37,488 nucleotides of DNA from CALLJL01 sp964627255 (GCA_964627255.1 CAZVIN010000034.1:1-37488), one strand, 5' to 3'; shown: positions 24,710-33,833, counted from the first letter of the stretch. Translations and numbers: made by a program. The notes: generated by a model not told the origin, from the letters alone.

Positions 24710-25501
24710 ATGAACTCAGAATCACCAGCGTTTTTCCCCAGGTCAACGGGTTTTAGCGGCAAAAAACCGCTGGTCGTTCGTGATGACCAGATTACTTGGG
24801 CAGAGGTTATTGACTTAGCCAAGGAGTGTAAAGGCAAAGGGAAAACTCTGGTTTTTATTGACTTAGGAGGGCTGACTCTCTCGGAGCTGGAATGGTTGGT
24901 TAGTTCCGGGACAGTCATCCTGAGTTATCCTGAAGCTAACCGAACCTGGGCAGAAATGCTTCTGCTGCAAATCATAGCTCGGCGTAAGCATGGCCTCGTA
25001 ATTTATGCTTACGGAGGGAAGTTTAAGAGCGAGGAGGAGAAAAGGGAAGCCTATTTAGGCTGGCGTCAAATGGCGCGAGGTGGAGTTGATTTTCATCTTT
25101 CTAATCGCCATCAATTCTGGGAGCCTGAGGCCATCGTCCAATTAGCCGCCGATTGCCGGTTGGGCCGAGGCTGGTTCGTTTATTATCATCACGGCTTTGT
25201 CGAGCCGTGGTTAAACGACTTAGCCAGGGAAGGAGCCTGGGTCCATTTAACCGATAGATTTTATCAAGCCAGCCAGAAGGAGAATTGGGAAGAGATGCTC
25301 CGCTCGTTTTCACGGCGTCAGGTTCGCCTTATCCTTCATGCTGAAAGCGCGGCGACTGAGTTAAAAGAGATCATCGATAGGCACGGTGGCCTAATAATTT
25401 ATAATCTCCCTCCTATCTCGCCGACCCAGCCCTTGGACACGCCAAAACTGAAGAGCTTGCCTTTTCGGGCCTATCATCTTGACCCTAAGGCGATGCTTTG
25501 A
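24710..25501 (+). CDS. Unknown alpha/beta protein, orphan
   Basis: I do not recognise this 263-residue protein. It has no signal peptide or membrane helix. Regularly spaced hydrophobic strands (LVFIDLGG, TVILSYPE, GLVIYAYGG, WFVYYHHGF, AWVHLTDR, VRLILHAE, GLIIYNLPP, FRAYHLDP) alternate with charged helices, giving about eight or nine beta-alpha units that suggest a TIM-barrel-like fold. Conserved-looking polar groups at strand ends include D50, the YYHH cluster and HAES. GAGGCGATGAG precedes the ATG. It lies 141 bases upstream of the V-ATPase operon on the same strand, but a promoter lies in between, so a functional link is unproven. Confidence 0.65.
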   Translation: MNSESPAFFPRSTGFSGKKPLVVRDDQITWAEVIDLAKECKGKGKTLVFIDLGGLTLSELEWLVSSGTVILSYPEANRTWAEMLLLQIIARRKHGLVIYAYGGKFKSEEEKREAYLGWRQMARGGVDFHLSNRHQFWEPEAIVQLAADCRLGRGWFVYYHHGFVEPWLNDLAREGAWVHLTDRFYQASQKENWEEMLRSFSRRQVRLILHAESAATELKEIIDRHGGLIIYNLPPISPTQPLDTPKLKSLPFRAYHLDPKAML

Positions 25502-25526
25502 GGTTGAGACTAAGTCGTTTTAGCGC

Positions 25527-25555
25527 TTTAAAAACGGTCTGGCTTTAGCTATAAT
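25527..25555 (+). promoter_or_regulatory. Promoter of the V-type ATPase operon
   Basis: TTTAAA (25527-25532), a 17-base spacer and a perfect TATAAT (25550-25555). The predicted start near 25562 gives a ~80-base leader before subunit H. Confidence 0.6.
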
Positions 25556-25642
25556 TAAAAGCCTTTCAGCGGATTGATGCCGGATAATTATTTAAAGAGA
25601 GTAATTTTTAGTTTAAATTGTAAAGCATAAAAAGCAGGCAGC

Positions 25643-25996
25643 ATGGAAGAGAAAGAATTGACCGCGCTCGAGGCTCTGCAGAAAGTAAAGGAGGCGGAAG
25701 CCAGGGCCAAATCTCTGGTTGAGTTCACCCGGGAAAGGGAGGTTCCTTTGATTCTGGAGCAAGCCAGAGTCGAGGCCAAGGCCAGGGCCGAAGAGATCCT
25801 CGGTCGAGCGAGGGAAGAAAGCGAAAAGAAAAAACAGTCGATAGTGGACAAGGCCAAGGAGGAAGCCGAATTAATAAGACATGAAACCCAGAAAGAGTTG
25901 GCAAGAATAGAGGCCCAAGCTGAGGCTCAATTCTCGGCGGCTTGCGAGGCCTTAAAACGTCAAATTGCCGAGGAACTTGAGCTGAAAAAGGACTAA
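25643..25996 (+). CDS. V/A-type ATPase peripheral stalk subunit H (G-like)
   Basis: A 117-residue, highly charged protein that is predicted to be one long coiled coil (repeated E/K/A heptads such as ARVEAKARAEEILGRAREES). In A- and V-type ATPases this subunit (AhaH, NtpF or G) pairs with subunit E to form the peripheral stalk linking the A3B3 head to subunit I. The position as first gene of the operon agrees. Only the coiled coil and context identify it. The next gene starts 3 bases after its stop. Confidence 0.82.
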   Translation: MEEKELTALEALQKVKEAEARAKSLVEFTREREVPLILEQARVEAKARAEEILGRAREESEKKKQSIVDKAKEEAELIRHETQKELARIEAQAEAQFSAACEALKRQIAEELELKKD

Positions 25997-25999
25997 AAA

Positions 26000-27907
26000 G
26001 TGGCTTTAGCGGCGGTCGAAAGAGTCGAAGTCATTGCTTTAAGCTCCCTCCGGGATGAACTTTTATCCCAGCTTCAGGAAGCCGGTGTCGTCGAGTTAGA
26101 GACAGTAGAGCCAGAGTTAGGCCTGAAGCCTGTTTCCGGCCCTGAGGTTTCGCTTGAACCGTTACTTTTTCGGTTTCGCCAGGTGATTAAATATCTTTCT
26201 CTCTGGAAACGATCGGGCCTGACTGAAAAATTATTTAAACCTAAGCCTACCTTAAATCGGGAAGACCGACAGGCTATTTTAAAACAAGATTGGAACTTGC
26301 TTCTTACCGCCGTGGAGGAAGTCGAGCTGAAACATCGGGAAATCGGGGCTGAATTGAAAGCCTTGGAGAAGGAAAAGGCCCTTTTGCTTCCCTGGCAACC
26401 GCTGGCAGTTCCTCTAAACGAGCTCAAGCCGACAGCGACCGTCGAGGTTTTTTTAATCCGTCTGAACCGCTCCCGGCTGAACGAGCTTGCCTCACTTCAC
26501 TCCGAGTTGCCGTTTTGGTCCAGCCCAGTTTCTTTGGATAAAAAAAATGCCTATCTCTTTTTATTGGCCTGGAAACCTGCCTTAAATGAGATAGAAGAGA
26601 AATTGAAAGCATTAGGCGCCTCCTTTTTCTACCTCCCAGAATCGCTTTTAAAAAAGACGCAGCCATCGGATAAGGTCCAAGACCTGATTGCTCACCTTGA
26701 TCAAGAAATGATAAGCAAAAAACAATTACTCTTGAGTCTCGAGGCCGAAAGCCGACGTTTGACCGAGCTCTTACCGCAGCTGACCTCGGCTTATGATGTT
26801 TTGGCCAATGAACAGGAAAGAATTAATGCTTATAATCGGTTAGCCCAGACAGAGAAGACGGTTTTCCTTCAAGGATGGATTAAGTCTTCCGATTTGAGGC
26901 CATTAAAAAAACGATTAGACTCTCTTTCCTCCTCGCTTGCAATTAGGCATCGGCCTCCGGTGAAAGGCGAAGAGCCGCCGGTTGTCCTAAAAAATCCAGC
27001 GGTTCTTCAGCCCTTCCAAATAATTACCCAGCTTTACGGTTTTCCCCGACCTGGAGGCATTGACCCCACCCTTCCCTTGGCTCCGTTCTTTTTCCTTTTC
27101 GTCGGTCTTTGTGTAAGCGAGGCCGGTTATGGATTACTGGTTGCCCTGCTGAGTTTATTTTTTTGGCTAAAAGTAAAGCCAAAGGGGTCGACGCTTCTTT
27201 TCAGCCAGTTGATGCTTTTTCTCGGGGTTTCGACAATAATCTTAGGTACCCTTGTCGGTGGCTGGTTCGGGTTCCCGGTGCGCCAGCTTTTAATTATCGA
27301 CCCTCTCACGCAGCCAGTTAGTTTTCTGCTCTTAGCCTTAGCCTTAGGTTTTATCCAGGTTTGGTTTGGTACTTTAATAAAAGCCATAAGCTGCTTCCAG
27401 AAAAGAGAAACAATTCCGGTCGCCTTAACCCAAACCGGATGGCTTGTCCTTCTTCCTTCGATTGTCCTCTACGGCTTAAAAAAAATCCAAATATTTGGAG
27501 TCGCCTCTCTTCTGGGAGCGGGTTTGATTATTCTTTTTGCCAACCCGAAACGTAACCCCGTTGTTCGTTTCTTAGGCGGGCTTTATGGTCTTTATGATAT
27601 TTCTAAATACCTGGGCGACGTCCTTTCTTACTCCCGGCTTTTAGCCTTGGGTCTTTCGACAAGTGTCATCGCCATGGTGGTCAATACGCTCTGTCAAACG
27701 GCTTTAAATATACCCATCGTGGGCTGGGTGATTACGCCGATTATTTTCCTAGGTGGTCATCTATTTAATTTAGCTATAAGCTTTTTAGGCGGCTTTGTCC
27801 ATTCCATGCGTCTTCAGTTCGTTGAATTCTTTACCAAGTTTTACGAATCCGGAGGCAAGCCGCTTCGACCCTTTGCCTTGCAGGGAAAATACGTTGATTT
27901 TCAGTAA
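26000..27907 (+). CDS. V/A-type ATPase membrane subunit I (a-like)
   Basis: A 635-residue subunit with a soluble N-terminal half (about residues 1-350, coiled-coil stalk collar) and a C-terminal membrane half with seven or eight helices. The two arginines needed for ion transport are R546 in SYSRLLALGLS and R604 in VHSMRLQFVEFF. It forms the ion half-channels against the proteolipid ring. The start is a GTG at 26000 with AAAGGA upstream, 3 bases after subunit H. Length matches the family. Confidence 0.93.
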   Translation: MALAAVERVEVIALSSLRDELLSQLQEAGVVELETVEPELGLKPVSGPEVSLEPLLFRFRQVIKYLSLWKRSGLTEKLFKPKPTLNREDRQAILKQDWNLLLTAVEEVELKHREIGAELKALEKEKALLLPWQPLAVPLNELKPTATVEVFLIRLNRSRLNELASLHSELPFWSSPVSLDKKNAYLFLLAWKPALNEIEEKLKALGASFFYLPESLLKKTQPSDKVQDLIAHLDQEMISKKQLLLSLEAESRRLTELLPQLTSAYDVLANEQERINAYNRLAQTEKTVFLQGWIKSSDLRPLKKRLDSLSSSLAIRHRPPVKGEEPPVVLKNPAVLQPFQIITQLYGFPRPGGIDPTLPLAPFFFLFVGLCVSEAGYGLLVALLSLFFWLKVKPKGSTLLFSQLMLFLGVSTIILGTLVGGWFGFPVRQLLIIDPLTQPVSFLLLALALGFIQVWFGTLIKAISCFQKRETIPVALTQTGWLVLLPSIVLYGLKKIQIFGVASLLGAGLIILFANPKRNPVVRFLGGLYGLYDISKYLGDVLSYSRLLALGLSTSVIAMVVNTLCQTALNIPIVGWVITPIIFLGGHLFNLAISFLGGFVHSMRLQFVEFFTKFYESGGKPLRPFALQGKYVDFQ

Positions 27908-27944
27908 GATGGGGCGAAATGGGCGATAAAATGGGAGGTATAGA

Positions 27945-28418
27945 ATGGAAATGGGTTTAGCCTTAGCTTTTCTGGGCGCGGCCTCGGCCGCCATCTTGGC
28001 GGGAATTGGTTCCGCGATCGGTGTAGGTTTAGCCGGCCAGGCCGCTTCGGGCGTGATGAGCGAAGACCCTGAGAAATTCGGCAGCCTTTTGCTTCTGGTA
28101 GCTTTGCCCGGCACGCAAGGAATTTACGGTTTTCTCAGTGCCTTTTTAGTCATCCTTAAACTCGGCGTAACGGGGGGAACGATAGCTCAGGTTAATGTTC
28201 ATCAAGGATGGCAACTTCTGGTCGCTTGTCTTCCTGTGGCTCTGGCCGGCTTAGTCAGCGGCATTCATCAAGGCAAAGTTTGCGCCTCAGGAATTTACAT
28301 GGTGGCCAAGCAGCCAAAGGACATGACTAAACCACTTATCCTGGGAGCGCTGGTCGAGACCTATGCGGTGCTTGGCCTGCTGATAACGATTCTGCTCCTG
28401 AACGGAATTAAGATTTAA
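27945..28418 (+). CDS. V-type ATPase proteolipid subunit K, sodium-type
   Basis: A 157-residue, four-helix double-hairpin proteolipid that forms the rotor ring. The single ion carboxylate is E138 in LVETYAVL. All residues that coordinate sodium in Enterococcus hirae NtpK (L61, T64, Q65, Y68, Q110, E139) have equivalents here: L54, T57, Q58 and Y61 in LPGTQGIY, Q109 in GIHQGKV, and E138. Sodium transport is therefore predicted. The length is almost the same as NtpK. SD-like GGGAGGT precedes the ATG. Confidence 0.95.
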   Translation: MEMGLALAFLGAASAAILAGIGSAIGVGLAGQAASGVMSEDPEKFGSLLLLVALPGTQGIYGFLSAFLVILKLGVTGGTIAQVNVHQGWQLLVACLPVALAGLVSGIHQGKVCASGIYMVAKQPKDMTKPLILGALVETYAVLGLLITILLLNGIKI

Positions 28419-28444
28419 CCCGAGCCCGCCTGTTTCGAGTCACC

Positions 28445-28861
28445 ATGAGCCTGGAAACAATAATTGAAAAAATAATTAGCGAAGCCGAGGCCGAAGCGGC
28501 GCGGCTGCGCCGGGAGGCCCAAGACAAGGCAGAACAAATCGTTGCTGCTAATTGCCAGCAGGCCGAGAAAAAGGCCGCCGCCCTTCAGCAACAGGCAGAG
28601 CAGGAAGGCCAGCTCGAGGCCTTAAGAATCCTCTCCCAAGCCCGGCTGGAAAAGCGTTTGACCTTGCTTCAGGCCAGACGGAAATGGGTCGAGCGGGTCC
28701 TGGATAAGGCAGTGGAAGCGGTCGGCCCGAGCGGTCGGTCGATGCAGCGAACAATCATCACCCGAGAGGGACGGTCGCAGGAAGAATTGACGCCTGAGGA
28801 ATTAAAAGAAGACTTGAGGCTTCGCTATGAAAAGCTGGTGCTGGAGATTTTAGGGTTATGA
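28445..28861 (+). CDS. V/A-type ATPase peripheral stalk subunit E, short form
   Basis: A 138-residue protein. The first ~85 residues are a charged coiled coil (IISEAEAEAARLRREAQDK) typical of subunit E. The C-terminal head domain, which contacts subunit B, is reduced to about 50 residues ending in EKLVLEILGL. Bacterial and archaeal E subunits are usually about 185-200 residues, so this one is shortened. The stop overlaps the next ATG (ATGA), and no frameshift is obvious. Identity rests on the coiled coil, order and start motif. Confidence 0.8.
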   Translation: MSLETIIEKIISEAEAEAARLRREAQDKAEQIVAANCQQAEKKAAALQQQAEQEGQLEALRILSQARLEKRLTLLQARRKWVERVLDKAVEAVGPSGRSMQRTIITREGRSQEELTPEELKEDLRLRYEKLVLEILGL

Positions 28862-29640
28862 GCCAGCGCTCGCGTCTGGATTATGCTTTTGCTGTTGGTC
28901 GAGTGCGGGCGCTTGAAAAATACCTTATTCCTCAGCGTCTTTTTATCGAAGCGGCCGAGGCGGACGACATCAATGATAGCCTCAAGGTCATTCACGAGGC
29001 GGGCCTCTGGCCGGAGGAAATTGTTGAGGCAAGAAAACCAGAAGATATTGACCACATTAGCCATAACGAGCTGGGCAAAATAGAAAGGTTGATGTCTGAA
29101 TTACTTGAGAGCGAAATTGTTTTTCTTTTGAGAGAGGCAGAGCGACCGGAAAAACTTTTGACCTGGGCCCAAAAAATCGGCAATCCTTTTTTCCTCAGCT
29201 ATGCCCGGCATTGTCTTGATTTAGCGAATATTAAGATTTTCTTGCGCTTCCTTTATGCCGGTCGTGGTGACCAAGAGGCCGAAAAATATTTTTTTGCGGG
29301 CGGTTTTCTTGAGCCCCAAACTTTTCGGCCTGGCTTTGGCCTAACTTGGTCTGAACTCCATCCTCTTTTGGCGAAGACAGATTATGGTCTTCTTTGGGAG
29401 AAGGCTTTAATGGCCATCGAAGAAAGAAACACCTTTGTTATTTTAGAAAGGGAAACAGAGAATTTTTTAATAAAGTTTTGGCGGCAAGCCAAACAAATAG
29501 TTTTTGGCCCTGAGCCAGTTCTGGCCTTCGCAATGGCGCGGCGACAGGAAATAAAACTGGTGCGCCTAATCGCCATTGGCCGGATGCTTAAGCTGCCGGT
29601 TGAGTTAATCAAAGAAAGACTTAGCGAGACCTATGTCTGA
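28858..29640 (+). CDS. V/A-type ATPase subunit C (d/AC39-like)
   Basis: A 260-residue, helix-rich protein of the AC39 family that joins the central shaft to the proteolipid ring. The clearest match is the C-terminal block GPEPVLAFAMARRQEIKLVRLIAIGRMLKLP (positions about 220-250) and the closing KERLSETYV. Family members are often near 330 residues, so this version is short. It overlaps subunit E by 4 bases and subunit F by 8. Confidence 0.88.
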   Translation: MSQRSRLDYAFAVGRVRALEKYLIPQRLFIEAAEADDINDSLKVIHEAGLWPEEIVEARKPEDIDHISHNELGKIERLMSELLESEIVFLLREAERPEKLLTWAQKIGNPFFLSYARHCLDLANIKIFLRFLYAGRGDQEAEKYFFAGGFLEPQTFRPGFGLTWSELHPLLAKTDYGLLWEKALMAIEERNTFVILERETENFLIKFWRQAKQIVFGPEPVLAFAMARRQEIKLVRLIAIGRMLKLPVELIKERLSETYV

Positions 29641-29968
29641 AGAAAATCTGAGGAGAATGGCCATAATCGGCGACCCCGATATTCTGGCTGTTTTTCAATT
29701 AGCGGGGGCCACAGTTTTTGCCGCCCGCAATGAGGCGGAAGCTCGTCAGGCCATCGAAGAGGTTAGCGCCGAAAATTACGGTCTTTGTCTTATCCAGCAG
29801 AATTTTTTCCCTTTGCTTAGGGAAGGGAAAGAAAAACGAGCTCGCCTCTGGCCAGTCTTTTTGCCTTTTCGTGATTATCGGCAGCCGGAAGATTTAATCC
29901 TGGAAGGCCTCAGAAAAATGACTATCAGAGCCACTGGCTCTGATTCCCTGTTAAAGCGAAATAAATAG
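29633..29968 (+). CDS. V/A-type ATPase subunit F
   Basis: A 111-residue protein with a Rossmann-like start (RMAIIGDPDILAVFQLAG) and the later ENYGLCLIQQNF strand, as in subunit F (AtpF/NtpG). It is part of the rotating central shaft with subunit D. It overlaps subunit C by 8 bases and is followed 13 bases later by subunit A. Confidence 0.88.
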   Translation: MSEENLRRMAIIGDPDILAVFQLAGATVFAARNEAEARQAIEEVSAENYGLCLIQQNFFPLLREGKEKRARLWPVFLPFRDYRQPEDLILEGLRKMTIRATGSDSLLKRNK

Positions 29969-29981
29969 CAGGAGCGCGAAG

Positions 29982-31754
29982 ATGAAGGAAGGGAAAGTAA
30001 TCCGGGTGGCAGGCCCGCTGGTGGTGGCGGCCAATTGCGCCGGAGCCAAGATGTATGATATGGCCCGGATAGGCTCCTTAGGCTTGATTGGTGAAATCAT
30101 CGAGCTAAAGGAGGACCTGGCTTATATCCAGGTCTATGAAGATACGACAGGCATTGGGCCTGGAGAGCCGGTTTGGCTTACGGGGCAACCCTTAAGCGTC
30201 GAGCTCGGACCAGGGCTTCTGGGCTCGATTTACGACGGAATCCAAAGACCTCTTGACCTTATTCTGTTTAAGGAGGGTAATTTTGTTACCCGCGGGGTGG
30301 AAGTTCCAGCCCTGGACCGAGACCGGCTCTGGGATTTTGAACCGCAGTTAGCCAAGGGACAGGAAGTAAAGGCCGGTGATATTCTGGGCATAGTGAGGGA
30401 GACACCTTTAATCCCTCATAAAATCATGGTTCCGGTCGGAATTAAAGGGAGGATAGCCGAGGTCAAGCCCGGCCGGTTTAAGGTGACTGAAACTATTGCC
30501 GTATTGGAAACGGAAAAGGGTTCAATCGAGCTTACCATGGCGCAAACTTGGCCCATAAGAAGGCAAAGGCCAGTGGCTTACCGCCAGATGCCAGAGGAAC
30601 TTTTAACCACGGGCCAGCGCGTCCTGGACACTCTTTTTCCCTTAGCCAAAGGCGGGACAGCCTGCGTCCCAGGGCCTTTTGGCAGCGGCAAGACGGTTGT
30701 CCAGCACCAACTGGCGAAATGGTCGGATGCTCAAGTGATCGTCTTTGTGGCTTGCGGTGAAAGAGGGAATGAAGTGGCCGACCTCCTGTTGAGCTTTCCT
30801 GAGCTTAAGGACCCGTTAACCGGCCGGCCATTAATGGAAAGGACGGTGATTATTGCTAATACCTCCAATATGCCGGTAGCGGCCCGGGAAGCTTCCATTT
30901 ATACCGGGATGACCATTGCCGAGTATTTCCGAGATATGGGTTATTCAGTGGCTTTGATGGCTGATTCGACCAGCCGTTGGGCTGAGGCGTTGCGAGAAAT
31001 CTCGGGCCGGATGGAAGAGATGCCTGGCGAGGAGGGTTACCCCGCCTATTTGGCCAGCCGCTTGGCTGAGTTCTATGAACGGGCCGGTCGCGTCGTCTGC
31101 CTAGGTTCGGACCAGCGTTCGGGCGCGCTCAGCGTCATCGGCGCTGTTTCTCCCCCTGGGGGCGACCTTTCTGACCCGGTCGTTCAATCCACCCTCAAAG
31201 TAGTTAAAGTCTTTTGGGCTCTGGATGACCGGCTGGCCAACATGCGCCATTTTCCAGCTATTAACTGGTTACTGAGTTATTCGCTCTATGCTGAAAATTT
31301 AAGACCCTTTTATCAGACCAAAGTAGCCGAAGATTTTCCTGAACTTCGTCAAGAATCCCTCGAGCTACTCGAGGAGGAGGCGGAACTCTTGGAAATTGCC
31401 AGGTTGGTGGGCGTGGAATCGCTTTCCTCGCGGGAAAGGCTCATCCTGGAAACAGCGCGTTCGGTCAGAGAAGATTTCCTTCATCAAAACGCTTTCCACG
31501 CCGAGGATACCTACAGCGCGATGCGCAAACAATATCTCATGCTGCGCAACATTCTTCACTTTCATCATCTTGGGCTCCAAGCCCTGGAAGCCGGAATTGA
31601 ACTGGAAAATATTCTTTCTCTTGCGGTGAGAGAAAATCTGGCGACGATGAAGTATGAGCCAGAGGAGGCCACTCTTCTTGACCTTTATTTGGCGCTCGAT
31701 TCGTCCTTTAAAGAGCTTTTTCAGTCGGCCAAAAAAGAGGTGCTCCATGTATAG
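29982..31754 (+). CDS. V/A-type ATPase catalytic subunit A
   Basis: A 590-residue catalytic subunit. Walker A is GPFGSGKT at residues 231-238 (K237), followed by the catalytic GERGNE motif and SVALMADSTSRWAEALRE, the Walker B region. The long non-homologous insert found in V/A-type A subunits, but not in F-type beta, is present before the P-loop. It hydrolyses or makes ATP in the A3B3 ring. Its stop lies 8 bases inside the start of subunit B. Confidence 0.96.
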   Translation: MKEGKVIRVAGPLVVAANCAGAKMYDMARIGSLGLIGEIIELKEDLAYIQVYEDTTGIGPGEPVWLTGQPLSVELGPGLLGSIYDGIQRPLDLILFKEGNFVTRGVEVPALDRDRLWDFEPQLAKGQEVKAGDILGIVRETPLIPHKIMVPVGIKGRIAEVKPGRFKVTETIAVLETEKGSIELTMAQTWPIRRQRPVAYRQMPEELLTTGQRVLDTLFPLAKGGTACVPGPFGSGKTVVQHQLAKWSDAQVIVFVACGERGNEVADLLLSFPELKDPLTGRPLMERTVIIANTSNMPVAAREASIYTGMTIAEYFRDMGYSVALMADSTSRWAEALREISGRMEEMPGEEGYPAYLASRLAEFYERAGRVVCLGSDQRSGALSVIGAVSPPGGDLSDPVVQSTLKVVKVFWALDDRLANMRHFPAINWLLSYSLYAENLRPFYQTKVAEDFPELRQESLELLEEEAELLEIARLVGVESLSSRERLILETARSVREDFLHQNAFHAEDTYSAMRKQYLMLRNILHFHHLGLQALEAGIELENILSLAVRENLATMKYEPEEATLLDLYLALDSSFKELFQSAKKEVLHV

Positions 31755-33120
31755 GGATTATTTAACTGTTTCCAACATCGTTGGCCCTCTCCTTATTGTG
31801 GAAAAGATAGAAGAAGTCAAATATGCCGAGTTAGTGGAAATTGAGACCGGTGATGGACAGCTTCGTCGCGGCAAAGTTTTGGATATTTCGACGGAAAAAG
31901 CCATCGTCCAGGTTTTTGAAGGGACGGCGGGCCTTGATGTCACTAAAACCAGGGTTCGTTTCCTCGGTCGGTCGGAAAGGCTGGGCGTCTCCGAAGACAT
32001 TATTGGCCGGGTCTTTGACGGCTCTGGCCGGCCGAAGGATGGCGGCCCACCAGTTATTGCGGCCAAATGGTTAGATATTAACGGTTCACCGATTAATCCC
32101 TGCGCCCGCGATTATCCCTCGGAGTTTATTCAAACCGGCATTGCGGCCATCGACGGGATGAACCCTTTAGTCAGAGGCCAGAAACTACCTCTTTTTTCGG
32201 GAAGCGGCCTTCCCCATGCTCGAATTGCCGCGCAAATCGCCCGGCAGGCCAAAGTTCTGGCCAGGGAAGAGAAGTTTGCGGTGGTTTTTGGCGCGATGGG
32301 TGTCACCTTTGAAGAGGCCAATTTTTTTATCGAAGATTTCCGGCGCACGGGCGCCCTGGAACGAGCTGTTCTCTTTCTCAACTTAGCCAATGAGCCGCCG
32401 ATAGAAAGGATTGCCACTCCCCGCTTGGCCTTAACCTGCGCTGAGTATTTAGCCTTTGATTTAGACATGCACGTCCTGGTCATTCTAATGGATATGACTT
32501 TTTATGCGGAGGCCTTGCGGGAAATCTCCGCAGCCCGCAAAGAAATCCCGGGCCGCCGCGGCTATCCAGGCTATCTTTACACTGACTTAGCGACAATGTA
32601 CGAACGAGCGGGCCGAATCAAGGGGAAAAAAGGTTCGATTACGCTCATCCCCATCTTAACCATGCCTGAGGATGATAAAACGCACCCGATTGCTGACTTA
32701 ACTGGCTATATTACGGAGGGACAGGTTATTTTGAGTCGTGAGCTCCATCGCCGCGGCGTCTATCCGCCCATCGATGTTCTGCCCAGCCTTTCGCGGCTTA
32801 AGGACAAGGGAATTGGCCGCGGAAAAACTCGCGAGGACCATGCTGATGTCCTTAACCAGTTGTTTGCCTGTTATGCTCGAGGCAAAGAAGCGCGGGAGTT
32901 GGCCCTGATCCTCGGCGAAGCAGCGTTAAGTGATTTGGACCGTCTCTATCTTCGGTTAGCCGACCTGTTTGAAAATCAATTTGTCCGGCAGGGCGAATTT
33001 GAAAACAGGAGTATCCAGGAGACTTTGGACCTTGGCTGGAAACTGCTCCGCCTGCTTCCTCGACGAGAGCTTAAACGCATCCGTCCAGAATTTCTGGATA
33101 AATATTATCAAACAGCTTAG
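31747..33120 (+). CDS. V/A-type ATPase regulatory subunit B
   Basis: From the ATG at 31747 (GAGGTG just upstream) the protein is 457 residues, the family norm. The P-loop position reads FSGSGLPHARIAAQIARQ, the degenerate non-catalytic form expected for subunit B. MDMTFYAEALREISAARKE is another signature. It alternates with subunit A in the head. A longer frame from 31654 would lie inside subunit A and is rejected. Subunit D follows after 5 bases. Confidence 0.96.
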   Translation: MYRDYLTVSNIVGPLLIVEKIEEVKYAELVEIETGDGQLRRGKVLDISTEKAIVQVFEGTAGLDVTKTRVRFLGRSERLGVSEDIIGRVFDGSGRPKDGGPPVIAAKWLDINGSPINPCARDYPSEFIQTGIAAIDGMNPLVRGQKLPLFSGSGLPHARIAAQIARQAKVLAREEKFAVVFGAMGVTFEEANFFIEDFRRTGALERAVLFLNLANEPPIERIATPRLALTCAEYLAFDLDMHVLVILMDMTFYAEALREISAARKEIPGRRGYPGYLYTDLATMYERAGRIKGKKGSITLIPILTMPEDDKTHPIADLTGYITEGQVILSRELHRRGVYPPIDVLPSLSRLKDKGIGRGKTREDHADVLNQLFACYARGKEARELALILGEAALSDLDRLYLRLADLFENQFVRQGEFENRSIQETLDLGWKLLRLLPRRELKRIRPEFLDKYYQTA

Positions 33121-33125
33121 CGAAA

Positions 33126-33737
33126 ATGCGTCTAAGAGCTAACCCCAACCGGATGGAGCTGCTGCGTTTGCGGCGGCGGCTTGTCTTGGCTGAAAGAGGC
33201 CACAAACTGCTTAAGGATAAGCTCGATGAGCTGATGCGCTCTTTTTTGGCCACGATGAAAGAATTGAGCGTCATCAAGGAAGAGTTGGACCGAGACATGG
33301 AAAAAGTCTGGCGCGTCTCAGCTTTGCTCCGGACGCAACATTTTCCTCAAGAAATAACCAAGTTAGCGGGCGAAAGAGAAATAGGCATTGCCTGTCGCCA
33401 GGAAAGAATTCTGAATTTAATCGTTCCTGTTTTAGAAATGAAAGCTGTTGACCAGCCTCATGTTGACCTCTGGCGGAGCGAAGCTGAGCTGGAGGTGGGA
33501 AAGAAGGCTTTAAACCTGGCTTGGCCGCGGCTCCTCAAGATGGCCGAGCTCTGGAGGCGGGCGGAGCTTTTAGCTGACGAGATCGAGACAACGCGGCGTC
33601 GGGTCAACGCCTTAGAGCATATTCTAATTCCGAGCATCAAAGAGACTATTCGTTACATAGCTTCGCGCTTGGATGAGATTGAGCGCTCTTACAAAACGCA
33701 GCTAATGCGAATCAAGGATATCATAGAACGCCACTAA
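33126..33737 (+). CDS. V/A-type ATPase central shaft subunit D
   Basis: A 203-residue protein with two long helical arms around a short middle section. The N-terminus (PNRMELLRLRRRLVLAERGHKLLKDKLDELM, about residues 7-37) is the standard subunit D signature and the C-terminal arm is NALEHILIPSIKETIRYIASRLDE. The two arms form the rotating coiled coil inside the A3B3 ring. It is the last gene of the operon. Confidence 0.95.
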   Translation: MRLRANPNRMELLRLRRRLVLAERGHKLLKDKLDELMRSFLATMKELSVIKEELDRDMEKVWRVSALLRTQHFPQEITKLAGEREIGIACRQERILNLIVPVLEMKAVDQPHVDLWRSEAELEVGKKALNLAWPRLLKMAELWRRAELLADEIETTRRRVNALEHILIPSIKETIRYIASRLDEIERSYKTQLMRIKDIIERH

Positions 33738-33764
33738 TTGTATTATTTTCATCATCAACCCCCT

Positions 33765-33780
33765 AAAAAATGTATTTTTT
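33765..33780. other. AT-rich palindrome between the V-ATPase operon and the next promoter
   Basis: Six A residues (33765-33770) pair with six T residues (33775-33780) around TGTA. It could end V-ATPase transcription weakly, or serve as an AT-rich UP element for the promoter 13 bases downstream. The A-tract continues to about 33789. Confidence 0.35.
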
Positions 33781-33792
33781 GAAAAAAAACTA

Positions 33793-33820
33793 TTGACATT
33801 TGAAAGAATTGTCCTATATT
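33793..33820 (+). promoter_or_regulatory. Strong sigma-70-type promoter of the ATP-grasp/aminomutase operon
   Basis: A perfect TTGACA (33793-33798), a 16-base spacer and TATATT (33815-33820, 5 of 6) follow an A/T-tract that resembles an UP element. It is the best promoter match seen in the window. Transcription should start near 33827, giving a leader of ~100 bases before the first ATP-grasp gene. Confidence 0.75.
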
Positions 33821-33833
33821 AATCCTTAGAGAG

